From Chara braunii (lineage: Eukaryota; Streptophyta; Charophyceae; Charales; Characeae), in contig BFEA01000071.1 of NCBI GenBank assembly GCA_003427395.1, positions 678,895-731,869 of the forward strand: 52,975 nt of DNA, written 5' to 3'. Below the pieces are notes generated by a model. The model saw only the letters and a list, made by a program, of their open reading frames with translations, was not told the DNA's origin and searched no databases. A program made the translations under genes and the position numbers. Every line of letters starts with the position of its first letter. Positions within the stretch are counted from its first letter, which is position 1. Positions 20,518-30,785 of the stretch are shown here, piece by piece.

Positions 20518-20639
20518 GCCAGACTGTTTCATTGGACTTGCAACGACCCAGGATGCACTTGACTGATGGATAAGGACTGCCAGACTGTTTCATTGGACTT
20601 GCACCGACCCAGGATGCACTTGACTGATGGATAAGGACT
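20518..20639. repeat. 61-bp tandem duplication
   Basis: Two adjacent units beginning GCCAGACTGTTTCATTGG at 20518 and 20579, nearly identical, directly downstream of the tRNA-like sequence. Confidence 0.95.
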
Positions 20640-21625
20640 CACCATGTCACCCATAGCAAGCGGTAACCCTGAGAAAAGTGATGGACTTAGTCACACCAAC
20701 CCTGAAATCCTAGCAGACTGCCGGTCCAACCCCCGACAAGAATGGCCGTATGCAGCAGTGGATGGACAAATTTTTGCCCGTTCTCACAAAACGGTGTGCA
20801 CGAATACAACGCAACGAACAATGAACCGGCCCCCCTTCCCCACGGCTAACAACACATTGCAATGCAACCACAACCCCCCCCAACAACACGAAAATGTGGA
20901 ATAACAAACCGGAAAACACTGAACCCAGTCACCCGGAAAGAGCGACTGCGACGAACCCCATGCCAAGACCCAACAACATCCTATCCGATGATCTGCGTGC
21001 ACAGATGTTTGCGCCCTTCGTTTGCCACCGCCCTTCTGCCTCTCCCTTTGTTCTTCGGCAAGCTGTGACCAGTTCCGTGTGCAGACCCCTTCTGCTGCCC
21101 CCCCTCCATCGATCGCCTCATATCAACAGCTCTGCTTCGAAACTCCACTTCGAATCGGCGCACAGCTTGTCATCGGCTGTTCGCCCACTATAAGGGTTAG
21201 GATAGTCCACCACCACCTTGGGCTTTGTACTGTGTTTTGGTCTTGCAGTCCTAGTGAGGAGCTCAGGTATCTCTGTGAATTCACCCCTGTGTGCCGGCCC
21301 TGTTCCTAGCTATACGATTGATTTTGATGATTCTTATCTAGTCTTCTTTCCAGGATCTCACCTCTGTTTCAATCGAAGAAATATCTCCCGTACATCTTCA
21401 CAACACGTGACTTCCAAGCAGTACACCACCCTTTGAACCCCCTAATGTCTTTTACACCCTCCTGCCTATCATGCCTCCTTTAACCCTTTAATTAATTAAT
21501 TTAGTGAATTTTAGTCCCATAATGGGGGTAAATGCTGTGAAGGCTGTCAAGCATATCTTCTATTTATTAATTGCAAAGCTGCAATCTCCACCAGAAGACC
21601 TCTGGAAGACAACTAGTGTCTGTAC
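20640..21625. other. Dynein intron, part 3
   Basis: No recognised exon or transposon. Overlapping open frames at 20644-21309 are not supported by any motif. Confidence 0.5.
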
Positions 21626-21997
21626 CTGATTCACCAGTGAGTTGAACTCGTTGATAGCCTTGGTACACGTACTAATGAAATCCGGGATGCCCAAGGAGTT
21701 CCAATTCAGAGGCGAGAATCCGGGGTCAAGCACCCTCTCTAGTCTGGCAAGCCGTGATCCAAGAAGCTTCTTCTCAATCGAAGTGATCAATTCCCTGACA
21801 GCATGGTAGCTTTTCAGCATCCCTCGGAGATTCTCTACATATGTATGATACTTGTCCTCTTGCAGAGTAACATTTAGAGCAACATCCGGTATGCGGAACC
21901 CCATTCTGTCCAAGTACCGAGTCTCACGAATGAGGCGCATAAGCTCAGGATGGAAGTTGACAACAATTTCTCCGCCGGGTTCTTTCCGAATGATTGG
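21626..21997 (-). CDS. Dynein heavy chain, tail exon (third seen)
   Basis: 124 codons, acceptor CTTTGCAG before CCA and donor CAG/GTACAG after. Starts PIIRKEPGGEIVVNFHPEL, then LIRETRYLDRMGF, LNVTLQEDKYHTYVENLRGM and LNWNSLGIPDFI, ending FNSLVNQ. These are the most recognisable conserved blocks of the dynein heavy chain tail (DHC_N1): the VNF.PEL..LIRE..YL..GF signature and the RLNWNSLGI-type block. The pattern is closest, from memory, to axonemal heavy chains of the inner-arm I1/DNAH10 type, but class assignment needs an alignment. Phase 0 at both ends. LINE copy e ends 81 bp upstream of the acceptor. Confidence 0.95.
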
Positions 21998-23179
21998 CTG
22001 CAAAGAAGGCGACATTTTGCAGCAGATCCAGTGAAAGAAAAACACACCCCTCCAATGTCAGTAGCATGCAGGTGATGTTTTTTTTTCTTTTTTCTTTTTT
22101 TTAATACCAAAAACAGAACCTTTTGCTTCTGGCTCCTTTTCCATTTTGGGGAGCATCAGTCCGGTTCCTATTCCACCGGCAAGTCAAACGGAAATACATA
22201 TCGGACTCACACACGCTCTTCCCCTTTAACGGTAGGAAAGCCCGAGGGACGGCATTCATTACTTCTCGCTGGAAGGATGTACCACACCTCACCCCTGCCT
22301 AAGTCAGCCTGATTTCTTTTATTTGATTCTAAGACATGGAAACAGACCCAGTATTCAGGTCCCTATTGGACTGCTTAGGACAGGGCTCGTCTAACCTGTT
22401 CCTCTCAGATGTTTGACTGACAGATTCTCCTTGAGTACTAGAACTGCTGACTTGGCCCTCCACATTAGGTGTTGATAACCCTGAACCCTGTTAGGTCAAG
22501 TTGCTAATGCCTGTATCTGGACTTAACCCCATCCTCCCTTTTAAATTCTCCTTATCGTCGTACCCCACCTGGTGCTAAATCCCTACACCCTAGCTGATTT
22601 AGTTGGCCTGCAAACAGCCTACTTGAAATCTCCTCCTATAGTCTATGTCTTGTATCCTTAGGTCATTCTCACATCAATTGGAGGGAGGTATCATTTGGGA
22701 AATAATGTGGGATGGGGCTGGTACTATTTTAACTGAATTGAGACGAGATTGTGTGGGATGTTTGCAGATCTGGGTTGCAAGGTTGGGTGGCTGTTGTGAT
22801 CGGGTGTGTAAAGTCGTGACTGGGGGGATAAGGGTTGGGCTCAGGTTGACTGTATGGAGGTACTAGGGCTGGTGTGTGCAGGAGGGGTATGAAGGGTACG
22901 CGGGGTTTGAGGGGGGATTAGGGCTGTGTGTTGTTTATGCTGGTGATGAAGTCTGTGGGGCGTTGCGGTTTGTAGTGCAGTCTTGTTAGTAAGGGCTCTA
23001 TTGTGCTGTCGTCGGTAGCTTTGATTCTGCAGGGAGGTTGTTTGGATAAGTTTGGGGGGGTGAGGATGTCGCTTGTGCTCCTTGTCTGTCTTTAGTATGG
23101 TAACCTGCAGTGTTTTTAAAAGGAATCGATCCGGATGCTCAATGAGTCTGGTGTGCTGATCATTGGTCTTGAGTCTGGA

Positions 23180-23670
23180 CTATCGGTCTGTGTTGTATCG
23201 TTCCATATTGTGAAGATTAGGATTTAAACTTGCTATCTTACCCTTGGCAAGGTAACTATCCTCGAATTTGGTTTGGAGTTCTTTGGCTTTGGGTTTGTTC
23301 GCTTTCATCTTCCTCTTGACTTTGCGCCATAGGGCCCAGTATTTTGTTTCTACCTGCTGTCTGAGGATACTCCATGCTTCACGTGCGTTGGTTGTTTGTC
23401 CATTGTTTCCTGGCATCATTTTCTCCAAATGGACCATAGTGCTGACTTGCGCAGGATTTGGAATAGGTTGATTTGCAGGGGAGGCCAGTCTTCGGGTGTT
23501 GTGAAACCTAGTAGAATAAGGGAAGGGTTCGCTGTAAAATTCGTGTTGGTTATTGAGAACCATATTTGTGAAATCTTATTCCATATGGGTTTGATCTTGG
23601 GGCAATGGAGGAAGCAGTGGAACAGGTTCTCTATCTGTCCTTCTAAGCAGTTGGCACATAGTTCATTTAA
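23180..23670 (-). pseudogene. LINE copy e ORF2 C-terminus with zinc motif
   Basis: Reads NELCANCLEGQIENLFHCFL, then HC and PIWNKISQIW, the same C..C..HC..C zinc pattern as copies a and c, then a K/W-rich tail (YWALWRKVKRKMK) and the terminal KFEDSYLAKGKIA. At least one frame change separates the zinc motif from the tail. Confidence 0.8.
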
Positions 23671-24698
23671 ACCACCCGTACACGCCCCCAGCCTTGCAGA
23701 AAAGTAAACTTGTCACCACAAGAGAAATTTGAGGCTCGCGGAAGGCACACTAGTGCGTCGAGGGAGAAAGAGGTGGGCCCAGCAGAAAAAGGCAAATGGA
23801 CTGTTGTTTTGCCCGCTGGTACACGTTCAGTCTGTGACTGTGAAAACACACGCACAGACGAGGCCCAGCTATAAAAAAAAAAAAAAAAAAAAAAAGAAAC
23901 AAAAGGAACAGAGTGGCAAGACGCCCGCCACATGGCGGGCATGCACTATACGAGGGCAGAAAGCCCTCAAACTTCAGGAAAAAGGGCAGAAAGCCTTCAA
24001 ACTTCAGGAAAAAGGGCAGAAACGCCCGCTGTAGGCAAGTATGCAGTGATTCACAGGTTATGTATCCGCGCCCATTCTGTGTCTGCATACGGGCGCAGAA
24101 AAGTAAAGTGTTCCTGCCTCATTCGCACCGAAAAAAAAGGAAAAACGAAAAAAAAAAAACTTGTTTTTTTTCGAGTGCCTGCCTGAGGAGAACGGGCAGT
24201 GCTGTGGGAATCCAGGTGTGTATCTGGTTCAGGAAGTGAATCTCGTGTGGACCATGTGGCAGCACAGCGGTCAGAGGACAAACGAGGTGTCCTAAGATCT
24301 TGCAGACAATCTCATGTCCTCTGCTTTATTTATTATTATTATTTTTTTTTTTGGGAAAGCTCTGCTTTATTTTGTTTTCAACTTTTCAGCTGTAAGGGGA
24401 AATTTTAAATTATATACCACTGCCCGCTCATTTTGCGAACAGGCAGCCATGCATGACGAGGTGCCTGCATCTGGCACCCGATCTGTGCTACATGCGGGTG
24501 CTCTCTCCTGTGGGTGTTTGGCTGGGTGTCAAGTAGTGAAAAACGGCCTCCTTTTCATTCCATCGCCTGACAGCAGGTCCAGCACAGAGGCCGGTAATGG
24601 TACCACCCCAATTTTCCAAGAGCTGGTGCCCATGGCTTTCAGGCTCGGCAAAATTCGAAATTTAGACTCGTACATTTAGGGTCGGGTGTACTGGTGGT
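23671..24698. mobile_element. 1028-bp TTAA-flanked inverted-repeat element inside LINE copy e
   Basis: TTAA at 23667-23670 and 24699-24702. The ends are inverted repeats: left ACCACCCGTACACG, right (complement) ACCACCAGTACACC, 12 of the first 13 identical. On the minus strand the LINE reading frame is continuous across a single TTAA (R-N-P-L then N-E-L-C), as in copy c. TTAA duplication with precise insertion is typical of piggyBac-type DNA transposons. There is no transposase ORF, so it is non-autonomous. Inside: a GCCCGCC-ACAT-GGCGGGC hairpin (23923-23940), 30-bp tandem repeats from 23954, and several A or T runs. Confidence 0.8.
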
Positions 24699-24702
24699 TT
24701 AA

Positions 24703-25150
24703 GGGGTTTCTAGCTTCTTTTCTTCTTCTACTGTTCAGCCATTGATTGAGGGGGATTGCTAGGTATAGGATTAACCATTGTAGGCTTTTGAACTTAGGGG
24801 ATGAAGTGTTGCTATATGGTTCCACGGGATTTCTTTTAAAGTCTCGGGGTCTAGTTCAAGATGTCTGTACCACCGGTCTGCTATGACTGTTTTTGGGGCT
24901 GTTGATCTACGTCTAAGTTTATAGCCTAGGCTGGTTGAGTAGATCAGATTTATTCTGCGGTTTATTCTTGTGAACTTCTGCTTTAGATTCCATGCCCTTC
25001 TTCTGGGTCAAATTCTAATTCCGCTATGGTAGTTTGGAGTTGGAATACTGTAAAATCCTCGTTTTCTATTACTTTGGCTTTTCTGAGATTGACCTCGCTG
25101 ACACTGACCTGTGCTATTGGGGCTTTGTTGACTTTGCAGCTAGGCTACCA
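24703..25150 (-). pseudogene. LINE copy e ORF2 middle segment
   Basis: Frames read TSLGYKLRRRS, DRWYRHLELDPETLKEIPWN and QWLNSRRRKEARNPL on the minus strand, aligning with VKTGYKLGNH, ERWKKNLSESA..KIPWS and NLWLAKRRK of copy c. Several stops and frame changes. Continues directly into the zinc motif once the TTAA element is removed. Confidence 0.75.
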
Positions 25151-25438
25151 GCCGGGCCGCCCGGGTCACCCTATTTTCCCGGACGGCCCGGCCGTGCAAG
25201 GAGCAGGGAAGGTCCCAGCTAAAAAACAAAAACAAAAAAAAATTCAAAAAATCCGAAAAAAGACTATGCAGAAAAATAAACTGAGCAACTTTTGCCTCAG
25301 GGTCACATCGAAATTCTTTACCAAATTAAAAAAAAAAAAAAAAAAAATCATTTTTATTTTTTTGTTTTTTTATTTTTTTTTATTTTTTTATTTTTTTATT
25401 TCTTATTCGCCCGGCCGGGCAAGTGGACCCGGGCCACT
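25151..25438. mobile_element. GC-rich palindrome element (about 290 bp) inside LINE copy e
   Basis: The left edge GCCGGGCCGCCCGGGTCACC and right edge GGACCCGGGCCACTG are imperfect inverted repeats. CCCGG/CCGGG words cluster at both ends; the core is A runs followed by T runs. It interrupts LINE sequence that is continuous in copy c. No target duplication could be defined and there is no coding content. Confidence 0.6.
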
Positions 25439-26215
25439 GTTTGCAGTAATGTGTTCCTGGTTCTTCTAGCCTGTGCATGGAGAAAGTGAGCCAGTTATTT
25501 CTACCATCTTCTTCCTTTATAAAGGCTAGTGCGTACTCGTGGGGTTTCATATGTGTCATTACCGCCCAATCTCCTCGTGACCACTGTTTGTCTTTTTTGA
25601 GAGTTGATATCCATTCCAATAGGATGGCGTTTGTCATTTGTTGGAGGTTTTGGGTTAGGTTGTGGCAGCCTTCAAGTTTTTCCCTGAGCTGTCTAGCTGA
25701 CTGCCAATCCATTTTAGAGTCATCCCAGATGTGTTTGATTTGCCAGATGCCTCTCTCGACCCAAGGACCCCATCTTGTGTCCTTTGCGGTGAGAGTGAAG
25801 GGTGTGCCTTCGGTATTGGCTATCCAAGGATTACAGAAGAGGGGTTGTCTGTGGATTTCCTCTTTGCTGGTGTCCTTACTTTTGAGGGAAAGATCTCTCT
25901 CCACACCTTCAATAGCCTCTTCCAGAAGTTCTGTTTTGGGACTTGTTCTTTCTGGTCCATAATTAGCTAAGGATCAAGAAGGTACCTTCCATGTTCTCTA
26001 GAGTGTTAAAGCTCAAAAGTTGTTGCAGCCCATCTAGAGCCAGGGCTCTCCAGGGAAGTTAGGACTCGTTAGTAGCTTTATAATCCACTTGGTTTGGAGA
26101 GCTTTTATTTGGTTGGCCGGGTCTAGAACGCCCATGCCTCCTTGGCTCTTCTTTCTTGTTACATATTGCCATGCCACAAAGGTGATGAAGTTTTGTCTTG
26201 AGGTGTCTTGTGACG
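25439..26215 (-). pseudogene. LINE copy e post-RT region
   Basis: 26215-26034 encodes VAWQYVTRKKSQGGMGVLDP, matching VAWKYITRPKHQGGLG of copy c. 25904-25440 encodes IHRQPLFCNP, GIWQIKHIWDDSKMDW and LLEWISTLKK, matching VLRQPLFGNP, GVWKIEHLWILEENRW and PLKWALLLKN. Homology stops near 26215, the 5' truncation point; the catalytic FADD motif is not included. Confidence 0.8.
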
Positions 26216-27683
26216 AACCAATTTCTGTTCCGCTCGATTTTCTGCGCGATGACAATGAGGGGTCCTGAGATGGGAAGGTTGGGCCAATTACGGGAGATCG
26301 GGATTGAGGGGAAATCGCGTCAGTGTCCTCGCCTCTTCGTCTTTCTGCGTTGCTTCTTTTCGGATGGCTGGGTTCAGGGCCGGGCAAGTCCTGGGATGAT
26401 CGGTTGAGTGGCGCGCCGATGTGCGCGCATGTAATAATGGTTGACGTCATCTCTTTTTGTTCTGGCTGTCGGATTTTAGGCGCGGAGATCGCGCGGGAAT
26501 TTTGCCTCGTTCTTTTCGAATTTTCTTTCAAATTCCTTTTGAATCTTGTCGAGCCTTGACGGCTCTCGGAACTTCGGACTTTCTTTCCAGAATTTGTGCT
26601 TTTTTGCATTTTTGCATTAGATAGGAATTTTGGAATTTTGGAATTTTGGAATTCAGGATTTCCTTTTGCCGCGCAACGCCTTCTGCTTGCGCGCTTCTTT
26701 TTGCGGCTACAGCGGAACTCTGATTAGTCGGCGCCCTTAGTCTTGCAAATAACTGTAATTTTGGGCGGGCGCCATTGTAACTGTATCTTTCTTCTTGAGC
26801 TTCGTCTTTCCCGCTCTCTCTTTCCCTTTTGCTGTGCTTAGTTAGCTCGCGGCCTGCATGCTCGGATCGATGCGTGGAGAGTGGCTACGTCCCCCACGCC
26901 GCGGTCTGGCCATGCAAAACGTAGGCGCTCCCTCTCCTAATCTCCTTTCTAAGTCCTTGCAATTCCGTGTTCTTCGCGCTCGCATGCACGCTATAAATTT
27001 CGGCTGCCCGATTAGGAAGCTCTCTTAACCAGCTGTTGGAAGTTCAGGGTAGCGCGATCAGTGAGGGTCGGCTCACGAGCGAAGTAAGAGGTGAGTTGAA
27101 GTGGGAGTCGGGCGACCCGACGAGCTGGTGCCGAATGCGCAGGGTTGACGCGTGGGGCTACAACGGATTGTAGCACGCGGGCGAACCTGACGAGTGCAGG
27201 AGGACTAAGCGGGGTGACGACTTCATGGGTTGGTGCGTGACGACGGACTGTCCGCATCGGAGAGAGAGAGAGAGGAAGAGAGAGCTGAGGTTGAGGGACG
27301 TGGATTTGCAATTTTCTTTGTCTTTCCCTCCCAACTTTTGTATATAAATTTTGATCTCGGCTTTGGGTGATTCGCCCGTTTTTTTGCTCTCGACATTTTT
27401 GTCTCGGCTTCAGCCTGTGTCCACCTGTAATTAGATGCAATCCTTCCTACTGAGTGTTTGATTGCATGGATGTTGCTTTGTGATGAATGAATGATATGTT
27501 TGTCGTTTTTGCCTAGTCATCATCATTGCTTGTCACTTTGATCCGTTGTTAGTAGGAAGTTCTGATTGTTGCTGCGATGTCTGATGTGTAATGACACCTT
27601 GCATGCTCAAAAATGATTGTTTGTGGGATCACTGAGTGATTGGATGAGGGTCGTTGTCCGTGACACGTGGCGATTTTGCATGA
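26216..27683. other. Unassigned block in the dynein intron with promoter-like elements
   Basis: No protein recognised. A GGAATTTT octamer repeats at 26624-26654. Two plus-strand TATA-like sites, CTATAAATTT at 26991 and TATATAAATT at 27341, and a GC-rich stretch between them suggest an LTR or transposon promoter region, but I found no LTR borders or primer binding site. A GA run lies at 27262-27276. Confidence 0.4.
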
Positions 27684-27939
27684 AGAGTTAAACTCTCACC
27701 TTTTTCGGGTACAAGCGAATACCCCACGGGGATACGTGTAAGCGCAATCTGATCTGCGCAGCCTACACGTATCCACGCGCGGCAATTCGCGATCATTAAC
27801 GAACCTGGCACCTCTGGCAGGCGGGGAATTTTTCCTTCTTTCACGCACCTACGCTGGTAGGAATTTCCGATACCATATCGGGAAATCCTCTTGTCAGTTA
27901 GACGCGTGCGGAAGGCTTCCACTACGCCGCAATGACAAG
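27684..27939. repeat. Chain of consecutive inverted repeats
   Basis: In order: AGAGTT-A-AACTCT (27684-27696); GGGTA..TACCC (27707-27724); GGATACGTGTA..TACACGTATCC with inner GCGCA..TGCGC (27730-27774); CCTAC-GCTG-GTAGG (27848-27861); GGAATTTCCGATA..TATCGGGAAATCC (27860-27888, bulged); CTTGTCA..TGACAAG (27890-27939) enclosing GGAAG-G-CTTCC (27910-27920). Function unknown; could be a folded RNA, a transposon terminus or cruciform-prone DNA. Confidence 0.75.
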
Positions 27940-28626
27940 ATGACGTACACATGGGACTCAACAATCCAAGGAATTTTTGGCCCTGCCTAACCGAGAACCG
28001 ATTGTGCCCCAGAGAGTTTTGTTGTGCCGTAACCAGCAATCCAAGGTGTCTCGATTACCCAACTACGTATAACATGCAATACTTCATATCCCCCGGTTTT
28101 GTTGTTGTCACTACCAATTTTCCCCCCTTCCGTCTCCTCCTCCCGTATCACCAACTCACGGTGGCACCGTGGAATTCCATCGCCTCGTATTGGCCCCGCA
28201 CGCCATGCAGAAACTGTCGACGCAGCCACCACCAAACTCCTGGAACTACGGAGCCTGACCATAACGCGCGGCGACAGACGCCACGTGTCTGCACCCGAAG
28301 ATCCGACTCGTAAGAATCGCAACCCTCACGAACGGGCCTCTCCCGAACCGTCGTCACCAAAACAGACGGATCGGACGACCCTTGATGCACCACGCATGCC
28401 ATCTGCCTTATGACTGCACGACATCGACCGCCACCAGACCGGAAGCAACCCGCCCCTTAGCCCTATTGCACCAATGCCCCTGAACCCTTGCCACAGGAGA
28501 TCTCAGTTCTGACCTGGGACTCCACCCCCACTTTCCCCAAAAATCCTTGGCACACCCCTTATTGCACTTCCAGGCCCACATGCCACTTCGATCAAGAAGT
28601 CGCGCCGGGCATGAGGTTGGGCGTCA
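27940..28626. other. Unassigned sequence left of G2
   Basis: C-rich, without recognised protein or RNA genes; overlapping frames on both strands lack motifs. It ends abruptly at the truncated LTR of G2. Confidence 0.45.
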
Positions 28627-28700
28627 CAAGGCATCCATTCCATCGGCAGAACTTCATAAATCAGCAGTGTTCTCTGTCTGTGTTATGGCGGGTCATTACA
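28627..28700 (-). mobile_element. Truncated 3' LTR of G2
   Basis: 74 bp that match the outer end of the LTRs at 35160-35237 and 38808-38882 (AAGGCATCCATTCC.., ..GGGTCATTACA). On the minus strand it is preceded by GAGCGGGGTTAG, a possible weak polypurine tract. The rest of this LTR is deleted. Confidence 0.8.
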
Positions 28701-28929
28701 CTAACCCCGCTCAAGAGCGAGGTCCCTTCGAGCGAGTAACTCAATTAGAGTCCCTGGCACCCTGCATAATGCATCATAAGCGTAAATGGCAAAGAGAGAT
28801 CGGGTATGTTCCGTGGGAGTGAGGGTAGTAGTGAATTTAGGTTGTTGTTCAGAGCTAATCAGTCGTTCATATGCGTTGACGACTCGCGGGGCACTCTGCA
28901 GCAAGTCTTTCTTAGCAAGCTAGTAAAAG
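28701..28929. other. G2 sequence between broken pol and 3' LTR
   Basis: No pol motif remains; this is where RNase H C-terminus and integrase should be. Internal deletion is the simplest explanation. Confidence 0.5.
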
Positions 28930-29970
28930 TCATTCAACGGGTGGTATAGAGCATGAACTTTGTACTGTCTGTTTCTCCCTTTTCCACTGTGCTCGCATGT
29001 ATGTGGAGGCAGCTACCTTGTGGCTGGGCATGCGTTTGCTGTAATATTCAAGCGGACGTAAGCCATCACCATCATCTTGCTGCAGACCAAAGCTTCCTTC
29101 AATGCTTGGAAGGTTGTTGTGCATTCCCCATCCCACGTGTAAGACACGTTCTTGCTTGTCAATCTGGATAGCGGACGGGCGATGATAGAGAATTTGGGCA
29201 CAAACTTACGGTAGTACAACGCAAGACCAAGAAAAGAACGCAATTCTCGAACATTTGCCGATTGCGGTAATTTGCGGATGACCTCCACTTTGGTTGCCTC
29301 GGGCTCTAGGCCTGCAGCAGGCAACCGGTGTCCAAGGTAGATGACGCTGGCCCTCCCAAACTCAGATTTCTCTAAGCTGAGATGGAGCTGCGCATCCTTG
29401 AGGATCTGCAACACTTCCTCAAGGTGTCTCATGTGCTCTTCTATCGACTTGCTGAAGACTAGTATGTCATCCAGATAAACAACAACAAATCGATTGATCT
29501 GATTGTGGAACACCTTGTCCATGAGACTCTGGAAGGTGGCCGGTGCATTCGTGAGGCCGAAGAGCATAACGGTAAATGCGTACAACCCATCACGAGTTTT
29601 GAAATTTGAATGCAGTTTTATGCTGGTCTGCAGGGTCGACTTCAATCTGGTGGTAACCAGACTTGAGATCGATCTTGTTGAAGACCTTGCATCCACCCGG
29701 AGTATCAAGCAGATCATCAATGCGTGGCAAAGGGTAAGCATTCTTTCTTGTTATTCTATTCAGTTCGCGGTAATCGATACACATCCGTAGTTCGCCCCCT
29801 TTCTTAGGGGGGCAAACAAAACCAGTGCACCAAATTCGGATTCGCTTGGCTTGATCCATCCCTTCTCAAGCATGTCATCGATCTGTCTTCGCAACTCTTC
29901 CAAGTCGCCTGAGCCCATTTGATAGACACAACCTTTTCGAGGAGTGTTATCTTCTATCAACTCGATCTTA
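28930..29970 (-). pseudogene. G2 reverse transcriptase and start of RNase H
   Basis: In several frames: LRMCIDYRELNRITRKNAYP, LDTPGGCKVFNKIDLKSGYH, the MLFGLTNAPATFQSLMDKVF block, the catalytic VVVYLDDILVF (YLDD intact), YLGHRL and FLGLALYYRKFVPKFS. The RNase H start RPLEYYSKRMPSHK appears at 29136-28990 in another frame. The TDAS-type first catalytic block of RNase H is not clear, and the domain ends after a few dozen residues. RT normally makes element cDNA in cytoplasmic particles; this copy cannot be functional. Confidence 0.88.
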
Positions 29971-30398
29971 TGTCGGACCGGACGCACAGGAACTCCATGC
30001 GGTTTGGCCAAGACTTCAGGAAATCGATTGAGAAGGTTGCGGATTTCTGATGGGGTTTCCGGAGGTGGATCATCACATTCAGGTGCAAGCATACGGGATT
30101 GCATAGGTGCAGCCAAGACAACAAAATTCGAAGCAGAGTCGTTTGGACTAGAAGTAGATTTAGTAGAGGTAGAAATAGTTGCATTAAAAGTAGAAACGAC
30201 ATGCAAAGTAGAATCATTATGTACAACAAAAATAGAAGGCACATGAGCAGGTCTAACAAAGGCTATATACATTTGCTCATCAACTTTGCGCCTGCGCCAC
30301 TTTTTGCAGAATTTCATTGCATTGAGAAAAGTTACTTGGGACTCGTGCGGCTCATCCAAGAGGACTGGACACTCGATTCCCATGGCATCTTTGACCAT
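29971..30398 (-). pseudogene. G2 protease-RT linker
   Basis: S/T-rich spacer, then IRNLLNRFPEVLAKPHGVPV and RHKIELIEDNTP..GCVYQM, DLEELRRQIDDMLEKGWIKP, the conserved lead-in to gypsy RT. Same frame as the protease fragment upstream (30785-30414), separated by one stop at about 30412. Confidence 0.8.
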
Positions 30399-30413
30399 GA
30401 ATTGTGAGTCCTT

Positions 30414-30785
30414 TCATGTGGTTCTTTCATATTGGGCCTGCAACCAGCCCAAGCCAATAACCGCGTCGAAGGGGCACTGATCAAGGACAGAGAAGTTCAA
30501 CTCACGCGTGATTGTGCGGTCTGCGTCAAAGGTAGTGCGCACACCTTTGACTGCATGCGTAGATGTGACAACCTCTTGGTTGCCCACTTGGGTCCGACAA
30601 GGGTTCTGCAAGGTCACTTGCTTCATTCCCAAGCGTGCCTTACGAATGTCGTGCGGTGAGTAGTTGGCGATTGCGCCACAATCAGCCAACGCACGGATGT
30701 AACAACCGTTAATGAGGAGTTTGAAGAAGATCAACTTCGTTTTCCCTTGCACGCATTCTTGCTTCATGTGAGCCCAGCGCATCAA
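30414..30785 (-). pseudogene. G2 aspartic protease fragment
   Basis: INGCYIRALADCGAIANYS gives the active-site region, with D-C-G-A where D-S/T-G-A is expected, so the hydroxyl residue is replaced by cysteine. DAVIGLGWL is the second hallmark. Length (about 120 residues) fits a gypsy protease. Likely inactive as it stands. Confidence 0.75.

Larger units (their letters stand above)
22078..26215 (-). mobile_element. LINE copy e: 5'-truncated, in the dynein intron
   Basis: Same strand as the dynein gene. From the 5' side (high coordinates): end of RT (26215-26034), post-RT region (25950-25440), C-terminal zinc domain (25100-24700 and 23670-23180), 3' UTR (23179-22105), poly(A) tail seen as T runs at 22078-22104. 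Two later insertions split it: 25151-25438 and 23671-24698. Its 3' UTR subfamily matches copy f and the end of copy a more than copy c. No convincing target duplication was found. Confidence 0.85.

Noticed and set aside
23954-24030. 30-bp direct repeats that could suggest a CRISPR array
   Set aside because: Only two to three units with no unique spacers, inside a eukaryotic DNA transposon.
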